The position numbers and the translations under genes are program-made. DNA of 5,168 nt from Flavobacteria bacterium RIFCSPLOWO2_12_FULL_31_7 (GTDB lineage Bacteria > Bacteroidota > Bacteroidia > Flavobacteriales > Flavobacteriaceae), in the NCBI GenBank assembly GCA_001800945.1, contig MGWJ01000133.1, forward strand, positions 1 to 5,168. The letters are read 5' to 3'. Shown here one piece after another: positions 1-5,168 of this stretch. Each line of letters begins with the position of its first letter. Position 1 is the first letter of the stretch. The notes beneath the pieces were generated by a model. That model ran no database searches. It saw only the letters and a program-made list of their open reading frames with translations, and was not told where the DNA came from.

Positions 1-1
1 A

Positions 2-478
2 GTACATGAGAAATTACAAGAATATGGTATTAAACTCGTGTATCAAGCTAAAGGAGAAAAAACTCCAGTTGATGGTGTGTCCTTTTGGAGCGAAGGAAAT
101 CCTGCAATTGGAATGACATTAAGACACAATCGTTTAGACAATTTTGCATTTACCCTTTTTCATGAATTGGGGCATATTTATGAGCATTTAGTAAATAATA
201 ATACAGCTGAATTCATTGACCTTGATATAAAAAATGAGGAGGAAGAATACAAAAACTCATCTGAAGAAAAGGAAGCAAATATATTTGCACAAAATGGCTT
301 AATTGACGAAATAGAATGGAGAGAATTTAACAAAAACCTTTCATTTAAAAACAATGATACAGTTATAAAAACATTTGCAAAAAAAGTAAAAATACACCCA
401 TGTATTGTTAAAGGAAGAATCTGCTACACTTTAAACGATTATCGAACTTACTCTAAAATTAGTCACGATATCAATTAA
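2..478 (+). CDS. ImmA/IrrE-type zinc metallopeptidase domain, probable HigA-like antitoxin (5' partial)
   Basis: The reading frame is open to the left edge, so the true start lies outside; the GTG at 38 is internal. The 158 visible residues carry the zinc-protease signature HELGH at visible residues 54-58 (His54 and His58 ligands, Glu55 catalytic). A downstream KEAN at 90-93 offers Glu91 as the likely third ligand. The flanking pattern, VSFW then NPAIGMTLRHNRLDNFAFTLF before HELGH, LI-(x)4-W after it, and a late HPCIVKGRICY, is that of the C-terminal peptidase domain (ImmA/IrrE, COG2856) of HigA-family antitoxins. In this family an N-terminal helix-turn-helix usually binds the operator, and the peptidase part can cleave a repressor or partner. 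The N-terminal part is not visible, so a stand-alone ImmA protein is equally possible. The gene is cytoplasmic and convergent with the RHS operon, with a hairpin terminator about 20 bp after its stop. The family call is firm; the substrate and any toxin partner are unknown. Confidence 0.86.
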   Translation, partial: VHEKLQEYGIKLVYQAKGEKTPVDGVSFWSEGNPAIGMTLRHNRLDNFAFTLFHELGHIYEHLVNNNTAEFIDLDIKNEEEEYKNSSEEKEANIFAQNGLIDEIEWREFNKNLSFKNNDTVIKTFAKKVKIHPCIVKGRICYTLNDYRTYSKISHDIN

Positions 479-497
479 TTTTTTTAGTTATTAAAAC

Positions 498-535
498 AAA
501 ATGTATTGAATAAGTAGTTTATTCAACGCATTTTT
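498..535 (+). terminator. probable rho-independent terminator, possibly bidirectional
   Basis: An inverted repeat begins about 20 bp after the metallopeptidase stop. Eight perfect pairs (TTGAATAA at 506-513 with TTATTCAA at 519-526) close a 5-base loop. After one mismatch (505/527) the stem continues with ATGT/GCAT (one G-T wobble) and A-T pairs to 498/534. The right arm ends in a T run (531-535), as expected for plus-strand termination. On the minus strand the exit is also T-rich (TTTTGTTTT), so it may also stop leftward transcripts. Confidence 0.65.
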
Positions 536-640
536 CTATTTAAACATTTGTGTTTTAATTTCCAATAAATTAAAATACTTCTCTTTCATTTCATCTGAAA
601 GAAATGAAATCTCAAGTAGTTCTTTCCATTTAGGATTAAC
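536..640 (-). pseudogene. possible C-terminal remnant of an unidentified protein
   Basis: Read on the minus strand, 34 codons end in TAG at 538-536 and encode a convincing helical, charged tail: VNPKWKELLEI, then SFLSDEMKEKYFNLLEIK, then TQMFK. Stop codons lie directly upstream (TAA at 643-641, preceded by TAG), and there is no plausible start at the left of this peptide. It therefore looks like the 3' end of a gene whose 5' part has been lost or scrambled. It lies downstream of the RHS operon on the same strand, a common place for orphan toxin or immunity fragments, but I do not recognise the family. Chance is possible at this length; the main support is the amino-acid composition, unusual for random AT-rich sequence. 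Confidence 0.35.
584..609. repeat. perfect 9-bp inverted repeat
   Basis: TTTCATTTC (584-592) is the exact reverse complement of GAAATGAAA (601-609), with an 8-base spacer. No T run follows on either strand, so it does not read as a terminator. It lies inside the putative protein remnant and may be incidental in such AT-rich sequence. Confidence 0.4.
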
Positions 641-776
641 TTACTAAAGTCGTAACATTTTTTTATTGAGTTGTAACCTCTCTTTTTCATATCCAAGTTA
701 AGATTTTACATTATTTTAGAAATCGAATATTAAATCAGGAGTGTCCATTTAGAATTACTCATATAATTTATTGAGA

Positions 777-835
777 CTTCAAACTTATGTTTTGAAGAAG
801 CTATTTTGAATTACCTGAACATTCTTCAAACTTAT
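777..835. repeat. 12-bp direct repeat pair (CTTCAAACTTAT)
   Basis: CTTCAAACTTAT occurs at 777-788 and again at 824-835, 47 bp apart start to start. The first copy is also the left half of a hairpin, CTTCAAA (777-783) with TTTGAAG (791-797). On the minus strand each copy reads TAAGTTTG, which fits the Bacteroidota -7 promoter pattern TAnnTTTG. I see no good -33 TTG at the usual 17-19 base spacing for either copy, so promoter activity is doubtful. Confidence 0.4.
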
Positions 836-980
836 TAAAGTAATCTTTTTCACTAAAAGTGTTACTTCAAAATGAAACTTGAATCCATTGCGTTTATGGA
901 AAAACGAATCTTTTCAAATAAAGCAATAATCCTAACTTTTCAACGGTTAGAATTTTTTGTTTTACTAAATTTTATTCCAT

Positions 981-1026
981 AAAAAAACAGCAACTAAAAA
1001 AAATATTATTTTCTAGCTACTGTTTT
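981..1026 (-). terminator. probable rho-independent terminator of the RHS-immunity operon
   Basis: AAAACAGCAACTA (984-996) and TAGCTACTGTTTT (1014-1026) form a 13-position stem with 11 pairs, and the loop itself is A/T self-complementary. Read on the minus strand, the final arm runs into seven T (987-981), the expected exit for a leftward transcript. It lies about 65 bp beyond the stop of the immunity gene, the right place to end the operon. G+C in the stem is low, which is usual for terminators in AT-rich Flavobacteriia. Confidence 0.68.
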
Positions 1027-1053
1027 AGTGTTATTTATGTTTGTGAATTAGAC

Positions 1054-1072
1054 ATGTCCTAATTTGGGACAT
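1054..1072. repeat. short inverted repeat ATGTCC/GGACAT
   Basis: Six perfect pairs (1054-1059 with 1067-1072) enclose a 7-base loop, just downstream of the immunity gene on the minus strand. No T run follows, so it is unlikely to terminate alone. It could stabilise the 3' end of the operon transcript, or be a trace of an insertion-sequence end, but nothing else supports the latter. Confidence 0.35.
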
Positions 1073-1092
1073 TACGATTTGTATAAAAAAAA

Positions 1093-1449
1093 TTATTTTA
1101 TTTCAAATCCATTACTAAAATCAATGATTTTTTTATAATTAATGTTACTACCATAGATATCCTCAATATTTCCAATTTTTGAAAATATACTCTCAAATGA
1201 ACCTTCTTCAAGAATTGAATCGATAGAATTTCTTAAATGTTTTTTTTCTATACTCTCAATAATTACCATTGAATCTGCCCAAAAATAGTCTGTTTTCTCT
1301 TTTTTCATTAAAGTAATAATATTCTTAACTGTAAAAAAAGTCGCAAAAAAAACTTGCTTATTATTAAATATGACATTTATATCAATATTATCGTTATTTG
1401 TGTCTTTTATACTATATCCTGACGGAAAAACTATTTTAAAATCTTTCAT
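1093..1449 (-). CDS. probable immunity protein for the RHS C-terminal toxin
   Basis: This 118-residue protein has no signal peptide or membrane segment and is roughly charge-balanced, so it should act in the cytoplasm. The ATG (1449-1447) overlaps the TGA of the RHS gene (1448-1446) as ATGA, so translation is probably coupled. Being small and directly after an RHS gene with a variable tip is the standard position of the cognate immunity gene, which protects the producer by binding the toxin. Visible blocks are VFFATFFTVKNIITLM (about residues 33-48), YFWADSMVIIESI (about 55-67) and the acidic ILEEGSFESIFSKI (about 79-92). This ATFFT-NI-LM / YFWA arrangement resembles small immunity proteins of contact-dependent toxin systems, though I cannot name the family with certainty. 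G+C is about 24% over 1141-1440, against about 39% in the RHS core, and A/T runs of 7-8 bases occur (1240-1247, 1333-1339, 1345-1352). Both suggest separate acquisition with the tip. The role is inferred mainly from context. Confidence 0.72.
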   Translation of the reverse strand: MKDFKIVFPSGYSIKDTNNDNIDINVIFNNKQVFFATFFTVKNIITLMKKEKTDYFWADSMVIIESIEKKHLRNSIDSILEEGSFESIFSKIGNIEDIYGSNINYKKIIDFSNGFEIK

Positions 1450-4400
1450 TTATAAACTTCTAATAATCTATTAATAACAGCTTGTTGATTTGCTTTGCTT
1501 GAATAACCCAAAATCTCTATACCACCAGATGTTTTTCTAAAATAAACTCTTGCACCTCCTCTTGAACGAGCCTCAAAAATATTTCTTCCAATATTACCTT
1601 TTGTTCCAATTCCTGGATTCATATTACCATGTGATATTTGTTGAACCAATGCATTAGCCTCCTTTCTAAGTAAATCATTTCCTTCAAATGTTTCTTTTGC
1701 ATATTTCAAAATTTTACTGTCTTTTTTCACTATAGAACTTATTTTAAGAGCTTTGTCTCCAAATTTTACAATTCTTATAAATGGTACTGCTGCCGATAAA
1801 ACTTCTAAAGAAACATCAAATTTTTCAGCATCAGAAGAATAGTCCCAATCTCTTTTCAAAAGCTTAAAATATCTTGTTAGCATTGTTCCTCCTTCACCAT
1901 TCTTTATATAATCCATATCATCAGACATTTTTTCTGAATTTTCAGTTATAGTCCAATCATAAGAGGAAGCAGCTTTCATTTTTACTCTCTTCTTAGGGTC
2001 ACCATCTTCATTATTACTTTCTATATCTCTAACCGCATCTGACCAATGCCCCCCTCTGTTTTTATTATACTCAACACCATCAAATCTTTCAGCTTGCATT
2101 CCATCTGGGTCGGTAAACACTATTGGATTATTGTAACAATAATTATAAGGCGACCATCTTCTTGATGTTTCCGCTAACGGGTCAATATTCATCCAACGTC
2201 CTAAAGCAGGGTCATAATTTCTTGCGCTGTAATCATACATGTTAAGCCCTAGTTCTTCTTGCAATTCTTTACCGTTGTATTTATACTTGTAACTGCTTAA
2301 TAAAATTGGTGAAACAGGTGTTAGTACAACATTATCATTTCCATCTATTTGATATACAAAGCCCTCAGTGTTGTAATTAGTATGTTTTAATCCAAAAGCA
2401 TAAAAATGATTTTCCTCTAAAATAACTAAATTTCTTGGCTCACCAACCATAGGGAGATTATATTCATCTTCAGTATAACTTATTCTTACATTCCCTAAAT
2501 GATCTGTATAATTAAACACATAATTGGGTTTAAACACACCGCCCTTTCCAATACTAATATTAACATATCCTTCTGAAGTAGGAAAAAACTGTAAAACACT
2601 GTTTTTATATTGAAATCCATCTAAATAATCAACAACACTACCTTGACCTGCATAATCCACCACTACTTTCTTCAATTTTTGTCCTACAGAATTGTAAATA
2701 TACTCAATGTATCCATTTACTCCAAAAGTAATTTTAGTTGGTAAATTTAAATGATTGTAAATAATTTCTGTAATACCTTTATTGTTATCAATTATCACAT
2801 TACCATTAGAATCGTATTTAAAGTCCTCATCAATATTTATACCATCTTTAAATCCTTGTGGACTTGTAGTATTATCAACTACCTTTTTTAATAAATTTAA
2901 ATTATCAACATCATAAGTATAAACTAAATTATCAATCTCTTGTACAGGAGAAGAGCCATCTGTATCAAAACCTCCATTTCTAATAAGAGTACTTATATTT
3001 CCATTTTTATCATAAGTTAGTTTTTCTAAGTAATTATCTAAAGTTGTAGAACTACCAGGTTTACTATAATTAGACTCTAATAAGCGATTTAAATTATCAT
3101 ATTGATAAGAATATTTTCGCTTGATGTTATCACTGTCTGTTCTCCAGAAAGTTTCTGATATATTACCATTAAATAATGGGGTAGCTGTTTCAGGATTATT
3201 ATAACTTAACTTAAAAGCAAATAAATCATTTTCTGAAGTTGAGGGAGCTAAATTAGTAATATCATTTATACCTTTTAACCAACCACGAATATTATAAGTG
3301 TAATCTACTTTTTGCAAGGTATTTGAACCTGTAACATCTGTTCCTCCTACCTTTTTACTCATAAGTTGCCCTAACTCATCGTAAGTATTATACGTTAATA
3401 ATTGCTCTGGCAATGAATTAATTTTATGAAGATGCTTTATTAATCTGTCTTGTTCAGAATACTCAAACCTATCTTTTGTAGTCAGTTCAATACTAGTATC
3501 CAAACGTTTGTGTTTGGTAATCGTATATACTGTTTTACCAGCCCAGTCTAATTTACTATCAACTTGAGTGTAACCACCTAAATAGTTTTTAGAATAAGAA
3601 CGTACTGGTCTAAATTTGGTATCATAGAAAGTATAAGTCAATTCATTAGTGGTTGAACCCGAAACATCTAAAACTCTTACCCAACTTCCAGTTGGCAATC
3701 CTTTGACGTTTGTAGTAATAGGCAAAGCGCTATCTGGCAATGTTGTTGGAACAATAGGTGTATTAGGGTAATCATAGTTATCATAATAGTTTACTGTAAG
3801 TAATACAAATGTAGTCGGATAGACAGTATTAGTATATTTAGTATTTATTCCATTTATTATATTAACACTTGTGGTTTTACTTTCCGAATAAGTAGTTGCT
3901 AAATTATATGCTGATTGTAATGCTTTTCTATCAGCAGAATTAGCCTCAGAGGCATTGTACCATACAGTATAAACAGGGCGGTTTAACTTATCATATTTCG
4001 TTAACAACCATCCTTTATCGCTTTCATCTGTTGTCCCATAAGGATTATAAGCTGGTCCAGTAGCTACTACCCTATCTAGTTTGTCATATACTATATATTC
4101 CCATTGTTTTCCAGGCAGTTTTTTCTCTACAAGCCTGTTTCTATAATCGTACTTATATTGATAACCCATATTATCCAAAACAGTTTGAGTTATTGTACCA
4201 CTAACTGCTGGAGGAATTACATAAGTTAAATTACCAAATTGGTCATAGATATAGTAAGTATCGTGTGCTACGTTATTATTAAAAGCCCTTTTTAAAACAA
4301 CCTGACCTTCTTTATTTTTAAACTCTTGTGTTGTGTTATTATTACCTGAAGTCCAGTTTTCGTATTTAGTAATGGTCTTATACAATTCATTAATAGCATA

Positions 4401-4985
4401 ATGACCAACTTCTGTAAAAACAATTTCATATAGCCCATTTATGGTATTCCATGTAGCAACTGCTTTATACTTTTTAACTTCATTTTCGATATTAGTTTGA
4501 TAATCAAACTTGATTTCATGTCCAGACGACATTTTCCATACTTCTCCAGGAGCAGATTGCTTAAAAACTCGATTTAATGGTGAGGCTTCAAATTGTTTTT
4601 GACTAAATGGATTTAGGGTGTTTTCATAAGCTGGACTATCATAAAAAGTAAAAACTTCCGAATTAGCACTCGAATTGTAATTTAAACTTGCGCTTTGATT
4701 CGCATATGGCAAAAACTCTTTTTCTACTCGTCCTAAAGCGTCGTACTCGATATGAGTTACAATATCTTTACCCATATTTGATTGTGCATGTGCTATTTGT
4801 TGAATTGGTTGCCCTAATCCATCATAATAATTTACTTGAACAACTGCTTCCGTTGGTGTTGGCGTGGCAATAGAAGTTGTAGTTGGTACTTTATATGTTT
4901 TACTTTTTACCCAGTTTTGATCTGTACTTTGCGCCATTGCAACTATTGGCAACAACATTACTATATATACTATTTTTTTTATCAT
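1446..4985 (-). CDS. secreted RHS/YD-repeat polymorphic toxin with C-terminal nuclease-like tip
   Basis: This 1179-residue protein begins with a Sec signal peptide (lysines at 3-4, hydrophobic core, predicted cut AMA|QS after residue 18). The next ~130 residues resemble the DUF6443 N-terminus of Bacteroidota RHS proteins (VNYYDGLGQPIQQI, then HIEYDALGR). Degenerate YD repeats follow, for example YDQFGN 247-252, YDYRNR 279-284, YDKLDR 300-305 and YDKLNR 331-336, and continue to about residue 800. These should build the beta-shell that encloses a toxin. The RHS core comprises DHLGNVR 828-834, FYAFGL 861-866, YNGKE 903-907, YDYSARNYDPALGRW 917-931, DPLAE 935-939 and DPDGM 959-963. The remaining 216 residues are the variable cargo. 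The start is the ATG 5 bp after the upstream stop; no strong Shine-Dalgarno is seen, as is usual in this phylum. No T9SS C-terminal sorting domain is present, so surface release after Sec export is unexplained. The likely role is interbacterial competition; architecture is certain, toxin activity inferred. Confidence 0.93.
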   Translation of the reverse strand: MIKKIVYIVMLLPIVAMAQSTDQNWVKSKTYKVPTTTSIATPTPTEAVVQVNYYDGLGQPIQQIAHAQSNMGKDIVTHIEYDALGRVEKEFLPYANQSASLNYNSSANSEVFTFYDSPAYENTLNPFSQKQFEASPLNRVFKQSAPGEVWKMSSGHEIKFDYQTNIENEVKKYKAVATWNTINGLYEIVFTEVGHYAINELYKTITKYENWTSGNNNTTQEFKNKEGQVVLKRAFNNNVAHDTYYIYDQFGNLTYVIPPAVSGTITQTVLDNMGYQYKYDYRNRLVEKKLPGKQWEYIVYDKLDRVVATGPAYNPYGTTDESDKGWLLTKYDKLNRPVYTVWYNASEANSADRKALQSAYNLATTYSESKTTSVNIINGINTKYTNTVYPTTFVLLTVNYYDNYDYPNTPIVPTTLPDSALPITTNVKGLPTGSWVRVLDVSGSTTNELTYTFYDTKFRPVRSYSKNYLGGYTQVDSKLDWAGKTVYTITKHKRLDTSIELTTKDRFEYSEQDRLIKHLHKINSLPEQLLTYNTYDELGQLMSKKVGGTDVTGSNTLQKVDYTYNIRGWLKGINDITNLAPSTSENDLFAFKLSYNNPETATPLFNGNISETFWRTDSDNIKRKYSYQYDNLNRLLESNYSKPGSSTTLDNYLEKLTYDKNGNISTLIRNGGFDTDGSSPVQEIDNLVYTYDVDNLNLLKKVVDNTTSPQGFKDGINIDEDFKYDSNGNVIIDNNKGITEIIYNHLNLPTKITFGVNGYIEYIYNSVGQKLKKVVVDYAGQGSVVDYLDGFQYKNSVLQFFPTSEGYVNISIGKGGVFKPNYVFNYTDHLGNVRISYTEDEYNLPMVGEPRNLVILEENHFYAFGLKHTNYNTEGFVYQIDGNDNVVLTPVSPILLSSYKYKYNGKELQEELGLNMYDYSARNYDPALGRWMNIDPLAETSRRWSPYNYCYNNPIVFTDPDGMQAERFDGVEYNKNRGGHWSDAVRDIESNNEDGDPKKRVKMKAASSYDWTITENSEKMSDDMDYIKNGEGGTMLTRYFKLLKRDWDYSSDAEKFDVSLEVLSAAVPFIRIVKFGDKALKISSIVKKDSKILKYAKETFEGNDLLRKEANALVQQISHGNMNPGIGTKGNIGRNIFEARSRGGARVYFRKTSGGIEILGYSSKANQQAVINRLLEVYK
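1449..2096 (-). other. variable C-terminal toxin region of the RHS protein (residues 964-1179)
   Basis: After DPDGM the sequence stops looking like RHS. Residues 964-1053 are polar and charged, including an Asp/Lys-rich stretch near 994-1004. Residues 1060-1073 are mildly hydrophobic (VLSAAVPFIRIV). The last 79 residues (1101-1179; positions 1449-1685) are basic, about 12 Lys/Arg against 6 Asp/Glu, and compact. They contain HGNMNPGIGTK (1119-1129), an EARSR-GARVYFR strand pair (1138-1150) and IEILG-S-K-NQ (1156-1167). That order of a conserved His/Lys segment, Arg-rich strands and a final helix (VINRLLEVYK) is reminiscent of RelE/ParE-like or other BECR-fold RNases. Candidate functional residues are His1119, Lys1129, Arg1140, Arg1142, Arg1146 and Lys1164. 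The fold and RNase activity are inferences, not established. G+C near 31-33% is intermediate between core and immunity gene. Confidence 0.6.
2097..2510 (-). other. RHS-repeat-associated core domain (residues 826-963)
   Basis: This is the conserved plug that closes the RHS shell and marks the boundary to the exchangeable toxin. It carries DHLGNVR, the FYAFGL block, YNGKE, YDYSARNYDPALGRW, DPLAE and NNPIVFTDPDGM. In related RHS and Tc-toxin proteins, aspartates in this region cut the chain just after the final DPxG motif. Asp935, Asp959 and Asp961 are the corresponding candidates here, and cleavage near Met963/Gln964 is inferred. The segment has about 39% G+C over 2101-2280, higher than the tip and immunity gene. 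Confidence 0.85.
4932..4985 (-). other. Sec signal peptide of the RHS protein
   Basis: Residues 1-18 show two lysines at 3-4, a hydrophobic stretch (IVYIVMLLPIVA) and a small-residue AMA cleavage site before Gln19-Ser20. There is no lipobox cysteine, so signal peptidase I processing is expected. The codons just after the ATG contain an A8 run on the coding strand (4973-4980). Confidence 0.85.
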
Positions 4986-4990
4986 GGCGT

Positions 4991-5168
4991 TTAGTCTTGA
5001 GGTTTAAATTGTTGGTCAAACTCTTTTACAATATTTCCATCATGGTCTTTTATGAGTTTTAATCGATGTAAATCATCATACTCATAAAATGTATTTTGAC
5101 ATCTTGCATCTATAGTTTGAATTAACTTTTTAGTAATCAAATTATAAATAAAGACAGTAACATCACTA
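4991..5168 (-). CDS. C-terminal end of the upstream partner protein with a YD-like tail (5' partial)
   Basis: The minus-strand frame is open from the right edge to TAA at 4993-4991 and gives 58 residues. These include FIYNLITKKLIQTID (visible 6-20) and then YEYDDLHRLKLIKDHDGN (visible 28-45), ending in FKPQD. The second block is a single RHS/YD-type repeat. Large secreted proteins ending this way commonly sit directly before DUF6443-type RHS genes in Bacteroidota and are thought to act with them; this is recalled family context, not shown here. The stop is only 5 bp before the RHS ATG, so the genes are almost certainly co-transcribed. No promoter lies between them, so the operon promoter is outside the window. 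Total length and N-terminal domains cannot be seen. Confidence 0.78.
   Translation of the reverse strand, partial: SDVTVFIYNLITKKLIQTIDARCQNTFYEYDDLHRLKLIKDHDGNIVKEFDQQFKPQD

Larger units (their letters stand above)
479..1092. other. AT-rich convergent intergenic region without an intact recognisable gene
   Basis: This 614-bp stretch separates two convergent units. I see no open frame of more than about 36 codons with a recognisable product. It contains hairpins at 498-535, 584-609, 777-797, 928-958, 984-1026 and 1054-1072. It also has a 12-bp direct repeat (777-788 and 824-835) and a near-identical 14-mer pair (625-638 and 744-757, one mismatch). One minus-strand reading frame (536-640) looks like a protein tail. 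Together these suggest a decayed accessory segment, but no single ancestral element can be named. Confidence 0.6.

Noticed and set aside
38..40. GTG as the start of the metallopeptidase gene
   Set aside because: The frame is open upstream to the window edge and the preceding residues continue the conserved domain, so this is an internal valine codon.
586..690. 34-codon minus-strand frame starting ATG AAA AAG AGA
   Set aside because: It overlaps the more protein-like tail at 536-640 in another frame, is rich in Asn/Lys/Phe as expected from AT-rich noise, and matches nothing I recognise.
928..958. Hairpin CTAAC/GTTAG followed by T6 on the plus strand
   Set aside because: The stem is only five pairs plus three after a mismatch, and no plus-strand gene ends nearby; too weak to call as a terminator.
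872..982. 36-codon plus-strand frame (MKLESIAFMEKR...)
   Set aside because: It is short, lacks a ribosome-binding context, and runs through a hairpin and into the terminator region; it is not distinguishable from chance.
1036..1043. TATGTTTG, a match to the Bacteroidota -7 pattern on the plus strand
   Set aside because: There is no TTG at 17-19 bases upstream, and it would drive only antisense transcription into the immunity gene.
479..1092. CRISPR array, tRNA or insertion sequence in the gene-poor stretch
   Set aside because: The repeats are few, unevenly spaced and short; no cloverleaf, regular spacer pattern, terminal inverted repeat pair or transposase motif is visible.
4688..4873. 61-codon open frame on the plus strand
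   Set aside because: It lies entirely antisense to the signal-peptide-proximal part of the RHS gene, has no recognisable domain, and is best explained as a shadow of the coding strand.

Overview
This window looks like an accessory region of an AT-rich Bacteroidota chromosome, most likely a member of the Flavobacteriaceae. The grounds are the low G+C (about 24% in the smallest gene and about 39% in the RHS core, from hand counts of several lines), the lack of clear Shine-Dalgarno sequences, and an RHS protein of Bacteroidota type. That protein has a Sec signal peptide, an N-terminus resembling DUF6443, and a core ending in DPDGM. The species cannot be fixed from the window.

Layout. (1) Positions 2-478, plus strand: the C-terminal part of an ImmA/IrrE-type zinc metallopeptidase of the kind fused to HigA-like antitoxins; its start lies outside the window. 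(2) Positions 479-1092: a gene-poor, very AT-rich stretch. It holds a likely terminator for the plus-strand gene (498-535), a protein-like remnant on the minus strand (536-640), several short inverted or direct repeats, and a likely terminator for the minus-strand operon (981-1026). (3) Positions 1093-5168, minus strand: an operon reading right to left. In order of transcription it contains the 3' end of a partner gene (4991-5168), a 1179-residue RHS/YD-repeat protein (1446-4985) and a 118-residue probable immunity protein (1093-1449). The gap between the first two is 5 bp, and the last two overlap by 4 bp (ATGA).

How the genes work together. The minus-strand operon fits the polymorphic-toxin plan. 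An exported RHS shell carries a variable C-terminal toxin after the core boundary (DPDGM, residues 959-963), and the next gene supplies the cognate immunity protein. The last 79 residues of the toxin are basic and carry a pattern reminiscent of RelE/ParE-type or other BECR-fold RNases (HGNMNPGIGTK, then EARSR-GARVYFR, then IEILG-S-K-NQ). A nuclease, possibly an RNase, is therefore the best guess, but this is inference. The convergent plus-strand metallopeptidase gene belongs to a separate unit, probably a toxin-antitoxin or stress regulator. The most notable points are the toxin-immunity pair, the compositional drop from core to tip to immunity gene, and a possible relic downstream.
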